Positions 7,303 through 13,147 of a stretch of DNA of 14,575 bases are shown piece by piece. Source of the DNA: Gammaproteobacteria bacterium (GTDB lineage: Bacteria; Pseudomonadota; Gammaproteobacteria; GRL18); NCBI GenBank assembly GCA_030632625.1, contig DAOVUK010000021.1:1-14575 (forward strand), in the 5' to 3' direction. The notes beneath the pieces are model-generated. The model saw only the letters and a program-made list of their open reading frames with translations, did no database searches and was not told where the DNA came from. Both the position numbers and the translations under genes were made by a program. Every line of letters begins with the position of its first letter. Positions within the stretch are counted from its first letter, which is position 1.

Positions 7303-8520
7303 TTATTTCACTTTCCCCATCAGGTCCCACATCGGCATAAAAATACCTAAAGCCATAATCAAAACCATAACGGCAATGGCCAGAATCAGAGCCGGTTCTA
7401 TTTGTGCACTTAAAAACTTGATCTCATAATTGACTTCATCTTCATAAAATTCAGCCACTTTTATCAGCATATCATCCACCTGACCCGTTTCTTCACCCAC
7501 GGCAATCATTTGCAGCACCAGCGGGGTGAACATTCCAGTTGCCGTGGCCGTATTGGTCAGATTATCACCCCGCTCGACACCACTTCTCATACTGTATACC
7601 CGGTCGGCAACAAAAAGATTGCCCACCGCATTGCCTACCAGGTTCAAGGCCTGCACTAAAGGCACTCCCGCTCTCTGGGTCAAAGCAAAAGCCCGACAAA
7701 ATCTGGCCAGTGTCGCCTTGCGAATAATTTCGCCAATATAGGGTATTTTAAATTTGGCTTTATCCAATATAAAGCGGCCTGCCTCGGTGCTGATATATTG
7801 TCTGAAGCCCAACACCAACCCGGCAGCTGCTGCCAGCATCCAGGGCCAGTAATTAACAAACAGATCAGAAGTGGCCAGCAGCATCTTGGTATAAATCGGC
7901 AATTCAAGATGCATTTTAGAAAACACCCCGGCAAATTTGGGGATCACAAAGATGTTCAAAGCCACGAATGCAGCAGCCAGAAACACCAGCACAAAGGTGG
8001 GATATCGGGTGGCTTCTTTGATTTTGTCCTTAATCATTTTATCCCGTTCCAGATAAAAGGATAACTGTTCAAAGGCATCGTCCAGACGCCCGGTACTCTC
8101 TCCCACTTTCATCACGCTCAGAAACACTGCCGGGAAAACTTCCGGATACTTGCCCAGACCAGTCGATAAAGGCTGCCCTGCTTCCAGTTGTTTAATGCTG
8201 TGTTCTAAAATTTCTTTAAGATATTCATTATGGGTGGTTTGAGCCAGACTGTTCATGGCCCGGATAATCGGTATACCGGCTTTAAATAAGGTGCTCATTT
8301 GTTTGGCAAAGAGTATCAACTCTTCTATTTTCGGCTTGCCCAGACCTAATCTGCGGCCAATACTCATTGTTTTGGGGGCAGCCACAGCAATAGTGATTTC
8401 AATCGGTGTGATGCCGCTATTAAATAATTGTGTCGCCAGGGCATCCTCTGAGTTAGCCTCCACGGTATTTTCAACCGCTTCACCACGAGCCGTGCGACCT
8501 TTGTAAAAATATCTTGCCAT
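7303..8520 (-). CDS. mshG: MshG-like inner-membrane platform protein (GspF/PilC family)
   Basis: This 405-residue protein has the duplicated T2SSF architecture. The first copy, about 66-190, contains FAKQMSTLFKAGIPIIRAM and VGESTGRLDDAF. The second, about 270-390, contains FCRAFALTQRAGVPLVQAL and VGEETGQVDDML. Hydrophobic segments lie near 172-193, 224-241 and 376-400. The length is normal for the family. It forms the membrane platform that couples MshE ATP hydrolysis to pilin extraction. It lies 85 bases after mshE, and the gap is occupied by octamer repeats. No Shine-Dalgarno sequence is visible before its ATG, where the leader is an A/C-rich stretch. Confidence 0.93.
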   Translation of the reverse strand: MARYFYKGRTARGEAVENTVEANSEDALATQLFNSGITPIEITIAVAAPKTMSIGRRLGLGKPKIEELILFAKQMSTLFKAGIPIIRAMNSLAQTTHNEYLKEILEHSIKQLEAGQPLSTGLGKYPEVFPAVFLSVMKVGESTGRLDDAFEQLSFYLERDKMIKDKIKEATRYPTFVLVFLAAAFVALNIFVIPKFAGVFSKMHLELPIYTKMLLATSDLFVNYWPWMLAAAAGLVLGFRQYISTEAGRFILDKAKFKIPYIGEIIRKATLARFCRAFALTQRAGVPLVQALNLVGNAVGNLFVADRVYSMRSGVERGDNLTNTATATGMFTPLVLQMIAVGEETGQVDDMLIKVAEFYEDEVNYEIKFLSAQIEPALILAIAVMVLIMALGIFMPMWDLMGKVK

Positions 8521-8532
8521 TGTTTTAAGTTG

Positions 8533-8604
8533 TTATGTTTGTATGTTTGTATGTTGTGCAAATAAACTGACCAACATACAAACTTATTAACTTATTAACC
8601 TATT
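8533..8604. repeat. Octamer tandem repeats forming a hairpin between mshE and mshG
   Basis: On the plus strand, nearly three copies of TATGTTTG (8533-8556) are followed by a short spacer and then by about three copies of AACTTATT starting near 8581. GTTTGTATGTTG (8545-8556) and CAACATACAAAC (8572-8583) are a perfect 12-bp inverted repeat around a 15-base loop, and weaker pairing continues outward. The repeats fill almost the whole mshE-mshG gap and reach to within about 12 bases of the mshG start. Confidence 0.75.
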
Positions 8605-8605
8605 C

Positions 8606-10318
8606 CTAATCGTGTTCTTCGATGGTACCGGCCAGTCTTAAGACTTCATCAATTGAAATCACTCCCTGAACGGCTAATTCCAGCGCACTGGTCACTAAGG
8701 GTTTATAACCGGGTGCTACCCGTGCTTTTTTTACAAAATCACCGGCATCACCGCTGCGAAAGGCATCCGCCAGCTGTTCATTAATTTCCAGAATTTCATG
8801 AACCCCTTTGCGGCCTTTATAGCCGGTATTATTGCAAAGATGACAACCACTGCCCTGAAAAAATTGATTGGTCTCAGGCATGATACCCACAGCACCCTGC
8901 AGCCAGCTCATTTCATGCTCATCCAGCTGATGCTCTGTTTTACAATTAGCACATATTTTTCTAACCAGACGTTGTGCCACAATAGCCTGTAATGATGTGG
9001 CAATTAAATAGCCTTCTATGCCCATATCCTGCAAACGATAAACGGTACTCACCGCATCATTGGTATGCAGTGTTGACAGCACCATATGTCCGGTCATTGC
9101 CGATCGAACAGCAATATCGGCTGTTTCAGGGTCACGCATTTCACCAATTAAAATAATATCCGGATCCTGACGCAGGGCCGATCGGAGTACATTGGAAAAG
9201 GTCAGACCAATTTTAGTATTAACCTGCACCTGGCTGATCCGCTCCAGTCGATATTCCACCGGATCTTCGACAGTGATAATTTTCTTTTCACTATTATTTA
9301 GTTCACTCAGTGCGGCATACAGGGTGGTCGTCTTACCGCTACCTGTGGGGCCAGTCAGCAGCACCAGACCATGAGGACGATGAATTGATTTTCTAAAGCG
9401 CTTTAATACTGCGTCATTCATGCCTATATCATCGAGATTCAGCATGCCCTCACTTTGATCCAGTAAACGCATCACCACGGATTCACCATGTTGTGTGGGC
9501 ATGGTGGAAAGACGTACATCAATGGAGTGATTTTTAATTTTAATATGAAAACGACCATCCTGAGGCAGTCGTTTTTCAGAAATATTCAGACCGGACATTA
9601 GTTTCAAACGTGAAACAAGCGCAGCGACAATGCGTTTTTCATTCATTACCTGCTCATTGAGCACACCATCAATACGCATACGGATACGCAATACTTTTTC
9701 ATCCGGCTCAATATGAATATCCGACGCTTTCACCTGCATGGCATCTTCAAAAATAGTTTGCAGCAGCCGAACCACCGGGGCATTTTCAACATCATCACTT
9801 TGTGCTAACTGGTCCAGATCAATATCAGTTTCTGACAATTCTTCATCCAGTTCTTCAGCCAGAGAACTGATTTCATCTTCCCGGCGATAAACCGTATCCA
9901 TCGCAGTTAATAAATCCTGTTCCCGGATCAACGCCAGACTCATGGGGCGTTTAAGGATTTTATGAATATCATCGTAGGCAAAAATATCAGAAGGGTCAGC
10001 CATGCCGACCAGCAGTCCGGTTTTTCTATCCGCCAGAACAATCGCCCGATAACGTCGGGCTAATGTTTCCGGCAGCAGACGCACGACTTCTTTCTGGTAC
10101 TTATACTGTTTTAAGTCAATAAAGGGGACATTGAGCTGACGGGATAGAAAGTCGAGGAATTTTTCTTCAGTAATATAAGCATTTTCAATTAGTACCTGAC
10201 CCAGTTTTCGGCCTGATGTTTTCTGATCGGCGAGTGCGGCACTTAACTGTCCCTCTGAGATCAGTTTGTGATCAACCAGCAAATCACCAATTCGTATTCT
10301 TTTTTTAGGGTGTTCCAA
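8606..10318 (-). CDS. mshE: MshE-like pilus extension ATPase (GspE/PilB family)
   Basis: This 570-residue cytoplasmic ATPase powers pilus polymerisation. The N-terminus is an MshEN domain with two tandem motifs of the c-di-GMP-binding type: RIGDLL...Q (about 9-32) and KLGQVL...Q (about 38-61). The ATPase core shows Walker A GPTGSGKTT (323-331), the Asp box ITVEDPVEYRL (348-358), Walker B DIILIGEMRD (387-396) and the His box with STLHTND (415-421). A tetracysteine zinc site is formed by CANC (456-459) and CHLC (492-495). The start is TTG: an in-frame TAA lies three codons upstream and later starts would cut into the first MshEN motif. AGGA lies ten bases before the TTG. Binding of c-di-GMP is inferred from family knowledge of MshE. 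Confidence 0.93.
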   Translation of the reverse strand: MEHPKKRIRIGDLLVDHKLISEGQLSAALADQKTSGRKLGQVLIENAYITEEKFLDFLSRQLNVPFIDLKQYKYQKEVVRLLPETLARRYRAIVLADRKTGLLVGMADPSDIFAYDDIHKILKRPMSLALIREQDLLTAMDTVYRREDEISSLAEELDEELSETDIDLDQLAQSDDVENAPVVRLLQTIFEDAMQVKASDIHIEPDEKVLRIRMRIDGVLNEQVMNEKRIVAALVSRLKLMSGLNISEKRLPQDGRFHIKIKNHSIDVRLSTMPTQHGESVVMRLLDQSEGMLNLDDIGMNDAVLKRFRKSIHRPHGLVLLTGPTGSGKTTTLYAALSELNNSEKKIITVEDPVEYRLERISQVQVNTKIGLTFSNVLRSALRQDPDIILIGEMRDPETADIAVRSAMTGHMVLSTLHTNDAVSTVYRLQDMGIEGYLIATSLQAIVAQRLVRKICANCKTEHQLDEHEMSWLQGAVGIMPETNQFFQGSGCHLCNNTGYKGRKGVHEILEINEQLADAFRSGDAGDFVKKARVAPGYKPLVTSALELAVQGVISIDEVLRLAGTIEEHD

Positions 10319-10328
10319 TGGTCTTTAT

Positions 10329-10332
10329 TCCT
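10329..10332 (-). promoter_or_regulatory. Ribosome binding site supporting the TTG start of mshE
   Basis: AGGA on the minus strand, ten bases before the TTG at 10318-10316. An in-frame TAA just upstream and the need to keep the complete MshEN motif decide for this start. Part of the site lies in the 3' arm of the inverted repeat at 10330-10370. Confidence 0.6.
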
Positions 10333-10370
10333 GTTTTTAGCAACTGATTTAAAGTCTAGAACAAAACAGG
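10330..10370 (-). promoter_or_regulatory. Inverted repeat overlapping the mshE ribosome binding site
   Basis: CCTGTTTT (10330-10337) and AAAACAGG (10363-10370) are perfect 8-bp inverted copies with 25 bases between them. In the mshE transcript the downstream arm ends in CAGG and so overlaps the Shine-Dalgarno AGGA. If the transcript starts upstream of 10370, the hairpin could mask the ribosome binding site. It could also be a protein operator, or chance. Confidence 0.4.
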
Positions 10371-10390
10371 TGAATATGTTAGTAAGCAGG

Positions 10391-10449
10391 TTGGTAAGTT
10401 GGTAAGTTGGTAAGTTAAACATATAAACTTAACAACTTAACAACATACT
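10391..10449. repeat. Octamer tandem repeats forming a long imperfect hairpin between the DUF455 gene and mshE
   Basis: Three copies plus two bases of TTGGTAAG (10391-10416) are followed by a 9-base loop and by about two and a half copies of AACTTAAC (10426-10445). Left arm 10393-10416 pairs with right arm 10426-10449 over 24 positions with three mismatches and one G-T pair. The right end touches the stop codon of the DUF455 gene. No U-run suited to an intrinsic terminator follows. The unit length, layout and base composition resemble the repeat between mshE and mshG. Confidence 0.75.
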
Positions 10450-11291
10450 TACCTTCTCTTACGCTGCTGCTTATACTCAGCATCCAGACGTTCCAGCTCC
10501 TGCATTTCTGCCAGGCTGAAGCCGGCTTTCATTCGGGCTTCCCGGTTAAACGGTCCTCTGGGGGTTGATTTAAGGTATTTTTTTATCAGGGTAAAAAACA
10601 TTTTATGCGGATCAAGCTGCTCCTGTTCACATCGATAGCGAAACCAGCGAGCGCCTGAATTAACATGACCAATTTCATCATTGGCGATAATGACCAGAGC
10701 ATCTGCCGTCTTGCTGTCACCAATGCTGCGAAATTTATCGACCGAGAAAGGCACTACATCCAGAGCCCGGGCTTCCAGTACCCGATGCACTATAGCCATA
10801 CGCGCCATCAGATCATCTGCAGTATTAACCGCCATCTGCCATAATTCATTATGTGCTGGAAAGTCCCCATAATCATAGCCCATATCCCTGAGGCTCTGAC
10901 GCAGTAAATAGAAATGCTGTGTTTCTTCTCTGGCGGTCTGAACCCAGTCATCATAGTATTCTTTGGGCAAGTGACGATAGCGATAAACACTGTCCCATGC
11001 CAGGTTAACAGCAGTCATTTCTATATGAACCAGCGCATGAATCAGTGATGCTCTTTGCTGAACAGACTTAAAGCCTCGGTTTTTTAACTTGCTGACTGCC
11101 ACCAGAACGGGTTTATCCTGCCGACCGGGTTGATTGAGTTGTAAAGGCGGTTCATGCAATAAAGAGTCGCCATCCTGCCATTCCAGCAAACCACCATCCC
11201 AGGCACCGGCAATTTCCAGACTCAATTCTAATTTTTCATCCGCATCAACGGTTAAAAAACAATTTTTTGCTTCCTGATATAAGTTTTTCAT
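10449..11291 (-). CDS. DUF455 ferritin-like di-iron protein
   Basis: This 280-residue soluble protein belongs to the DUF455 ferritin-like family. A four-helix di-iron site can be read directly: Glu91 (HIEMTA), Glu123 and His126 (EETQH), Glu173 (LEARALD), and Glu206 and His209 (DEIGH), i.e. two ExxH motifs plus two single Glu. All expected ligands are present, so an oxidase, hydroxylase or oxygen- or metal-sensing role is possible, but the family's reaction is not established. It follows the DUF218 gene by 12 bases and has a fair ribosome binding site (AGGTG, ten bases before the ATG), so the two are probably co-transcribed. There is no evident link to the pilus genes beyond orientation. Confidence 0.85.
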   Translation of the reverse strand: MKNLYQEAKNCFLTVDADEKLELSLEIAGAWDGGLLEWQDGDSLLHEPPLQLNQPGRQDKPVLVAVSKLKNRGFKSVQQRASLIHALVHIEMTAVNLAWDSVYRYRHLPKEYYDDWVQTAREETQHFYLLRQSLRDMGYDYGDFPAHNELWQMAVNTADDLMARMAIVHRVLEARALDVVPFSVDKFRSIGDSKTADALVIIANDEIGHVNSGARWFRYRCEQEQLDPHKMFFTLIKKYLKSTPRGPFNREARMKAGFSLAEMQELERLDAEYKQQRKRR

Positions 11292-11303
11292 GTCTCAATA
11301 CAC

Positions 11304-12122
11304 CTAAGTAATTCTGGCCCGGCTTTTTTTATTGGCAGTGATAAAAACCCATAGTTTACCACTCCAGTACCAGTGCAGATAGTAAGCTTCTTTGAGCAGA
11401 CGCAGCAAACTGATAATCGATAAAGTAAACCGATCTTCTGCGGCAACAGGCTGTAATGTCATTTGCAGACCTCTGGCCAGGGTAAGCACTCGATAGAGAT
11501 GATAACGACTGCTTATAATCACTGGTGCTGATAGTTGCTTGAATCGCTGATTCACTGACTTGTTCATTAGTAATGCACGGGCATGCTGCATATTTTCCAG
11601 GGTATGTCTTGATTGCTCTTCAATAACGATCAGCTCAGCATCAATACCCCGGGCTATCAGATAATCTGCACCCGCACGTGCCTCAGAAATCCGGTTATTC
11701 CCGGTAAAGCCACCTAAAATAATAATCTGTATTTGTTCTTGTGCCGTTGTCCGGGCTCTGCTTTCCTGAACCATGCTCTTTTTAAGCAAAAGAAGTGCCC
11801 GGTTTAGTCTGCTTTTAAACTCATCTGTAGGCTGATTATTTTCCAGACACAGCCCGGCAATTAAGAGGGTCTGCCTTTTTACAAGCTCTTTATCTGCCTC
11901 TTTTTTTGCCTCTATCCTTGAGAACAGAGCTGTTTTTAGTGTTTGCCAGAACAACCAGAAAAAAGCCAGACCCAATGTCGCCAATAATAAAATATTGGAG
12001 AAAATAAAGGTTGATAAACCATCCCAGCCAAAGGCACTCTCTTTAAATGACATCTTTGAGGGTATGATGTTTTTCAATTTTAAAAAATTCAGCATATTTA
12101 AGCTCGTTAAAAATAAGCACAT
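11304..12122 (-). CDS. Membrane-anchored DUF218 (YdcF/ElyC/SanA-like) protein
   Basis: The frame encodes 272 residues with one clear membrane helix (about 38-60, STFIFSNILLLATLGLAFFWLFW) and a DUF218 domain at about 85-230. The DUF218 landmarks are the opening strand LLIAGLCL, then IIILGGFTG (133-141), SEARAGADYLIARGI (146-160), the acidic and polar motif IEEQSRHTLEN (167-177) and SSRYHLYR (204-211). Family members such as ElyC and SanA act at the envelope, and E. coli YdcF binds S-adenosylmethionine; the reaction here is unknown. No good ribosome binding site precedes the ATG at 12122. Met10 (12095) and Met24 (12053) are alternative starts that both keep the membrane helix. It is the first gene of the minus-strand unit and diverges from the rhodanese gene. 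Confidence 0.82.
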   Translation of the reverse strand: MCLFLTSLNMLNFLKLKNIIPSKMSFKESAFGWDGLSTFIFSNILLLATLGLAFFWLFWQTLKTALFSRIEAKKEADKELVKRQTLLIAGLCLENNQPTDEFKSRLNRALLLLKKSMVQESRARTTAQEQIQIIILGGFTGNNRISEARAGADYLIARGIDAELIVIEEQSRHTLENMQHARALLMNKSVNQRFKQLSAPVIISSRYHLYRVLTLARGLQMTLQPVAAEDRFTLSIISLLRLLKEAYYLHWYWSGKLWVFITANKKSRARIT

Positions 12123-12127
12123 CTAAG

Positions 12128-12165
12128 TAACAAAAATTGTTAAATTAGCGTATTTCAATTTTAAA
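12128..12165 (+). promoter_or_regulatory. Palindrome and weak promoter candidate between divergent genes
   Basis: The 161-base gap between the DUF218 gene and the rhodanese gene contains TAACAA-aaa-TTGTTA (12128-12142), a perfect palindrome with 6-bp arms. Its right arm TTGTTA (12137-12142) could serve as a -35, with TTTAAA (12160-12165) as a -10 after 17 bases. Both boxes match consensus in only four of six positions. It may be an operator shared by both directions. Confidence 0.25.
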
Positions 12166-12234
12166 GCACTTTCAGATAGAGTAAAATCTAGCTCATTCTA
12201 CACTCCGGAAGCTATTCTGGACAACCAACAACCC

Positions 12235-12262
12235 GTCACACTCAGGAACCTGTCCTGGTGAC
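12235..12262 (+). promoter_or_regulatory. Leader hairpin before the rhodanese gene
   Basis: GTCAC (12235-12239) pairs with GTGAC (12258-12262), and CAGGA (12243-12247) pairs with TCCTG (12253-12257). This gives a 10-bp stem with a 3-base bulge on the left side and a 5-base loop. It ends eight bases before the AAGGA ribosome binding site at 12270. No U-run follows, so it is not a terminator. It may influence mRNA stability or translation. Confidence 0.4.
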
Positions 12263-12283
12263 ACATCATAAGGAATATAAGTT

Positions 12284-12739
12284 ATGAAGAAATCTCTCTC
12301 CCTTGCCTGTCTCCTGACTCTATCCCTCGCCTTTCTCGGTACAACAGTACAGGCAGAAGTTGCAGGGGTGCCTGCAGGTTCTCAGTTACAGACTGAAGCC
12401 GAAAAGAAGACCACCCTAATCAGCACTGCTGAAGTAAAAAAAATGCTTGATGAAGAGCTTGATATGGTGCTGATTGATATTCGCACTGCTACCGAGATTC
12501 AAAATATGGATGGCAAAATTGATGCCCAGCAAAATGTTAATATTCCCAGAGGCTGGCTGGAATTTCGAGTGCAGCGAGTTGCTTTAAGTAAGGACATTCC
12601 TATTGTGATTTATTGCGGCGGCGGCCTGAGAAGCCCTTTAGCTGCTGAGACGCTGCAAAATATGGGCTATACCAATGTGAAAAATTATTCCGCAGGCTTT
12701 TTTGGCTGGAAACAAGCCGGGCTGCCCGTTAAACCTTAA
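12284..12739 (+). CDS. Periplasmic single-domain rhodanese (sulfurtransferase)
   Basis: This 151-residue protein has an N-terminal signal peptide (MKKSLSLACLLTLSLAFLG, likely cleavage after TVQA at residue 24), so it should act in the periplasm. The rhodanese domain covers about 45-150: VLIDIRTATEI (62-72) is the CH2A-type region, and the active-site loop starts at Cys111 (CGGGLR), a six-residue loop as in sulfur-carrying rhodaneses. The catalytic Cys and loop Arg116 are present, so it is probably active in persulfide transfer, though donor and acceptor are unknown. The ribosome binding site (AAGGA, about nine bases before the ATG) is good. It is followed after 23 bases by ppnP, with which it likely forms an operon. 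Confidence 0.9.
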   Translation: MKKSLSLACLLTLSLAFLGTTVQAEVAGVPAGSQLQTEAEKKTTLISTAEVKKMLDEELDMVLIDIRTATEIQNMDGKIDAQQNVNIPRGWLEFRVQRVALSKDIPIVIYCGGGLRSPLAAETLQNMGYTNVKNYSAGFFGWKQAGLPVKP

Positions 12740-12762
12740 ACCTAGAAAACCCAGGAGTTGTT

Positions 12763-13050
12763 ATGTTTAAAGTAAATGAATATTTTGACGGCAAAGTTAA
12801 GTCAATTGCCTTTAACAGCGTTGACGGTGATGCCACTGCAGGTGTTATGGCTGCAGGTGAGTATACTTTTGCAACATCAAGCATTGAATTAATGACTGTC
12901 ACCAGTGGTCAGATGCAGGTCAAATTGCCCGGCAGCAATGACTGGCAGAGCTATAAAAGCGGTGAAACATTTCGGGTCGAAGCCAATCAATCCTTTGATG
13001 TCAAAATGGATACCGATACCGCCTATCTTTGTATTTACAAAAACAGTTAA
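12763..13050 (+). CDS. ppnP: Pyrimidine/purine nucleoside phosphorylase PpnP
   Basis: The 95-residue product matches the small cupin-fold family formerly DUF1255 (E. coli YaiE/PpnP) along its whole length. It shows NEYFDGKVKSIAF at the start, GVMAAGEYTFAT (27-38), MTVTSG (44-49) and LPGSNDWQSYKSGETF (55-70), with the usual C-terminal YLCIY. PpnP cleaves a broad range of nucleosides with phosphate to give the free base and pentose 1-phosphate, a salvage reaction in the cytoplasm. A strong ribosome binding site (AGGAG) lies about six bases before the ATG. It sits 23 bases after a periplasmic rhodanese; no functional link between the two is known to me. Confidence 0.93.
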   Translation: MFKVNEYFDGKVKSIAFNSVDGDATAGVMAAGEYTFATSSIELMTVTSGQMQVKLPGSNDWQSYKSGETFRVEANQSFDVKMDTDTAYLCIYKNS

Positions 13051-13085
13051 CCATATTCAGCAGCTCCTGCAAAAATTGGATTTTA

Positions 13086-13122
13086 TTCAGAACCTTACCT
13101 ATACTTTTTTATAATGTAAGGT
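13086..13122 (+). promoter_or_regulatory. Promoter of the haem-sensor gene with bracketing inverted repeat
   Basis: A perfect -10 box TATAAT (13110-13115) follows TTCAGA (13086-13091, four of six matches to the -35 consensus) at 18 bases. The start point would be near 13122, about 26 bases before the ATG. ACCTTAC (13092-13098) and GTAAGGT (13116-13122) are perfect inverted copies, one just after the -35 and one just after the -10. They look like operator half-sites for a repressor. Confidence 0.5.
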
Positions 13123-13147
13123 AATCCCTACCAGGGCTATATAAGAT

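Noticed and set aside
10391..10449. CRISPR-like array
   Set aside because: The units are 8 bases, directly adjacent and without spacers; there are no cas genes nearby.
13059..13085. Intrinsic terminator after ppnP
   Set aside because: Only a 4-bp stem (GCAG/CTGC) with a broken A/T stretch; too weak to call.
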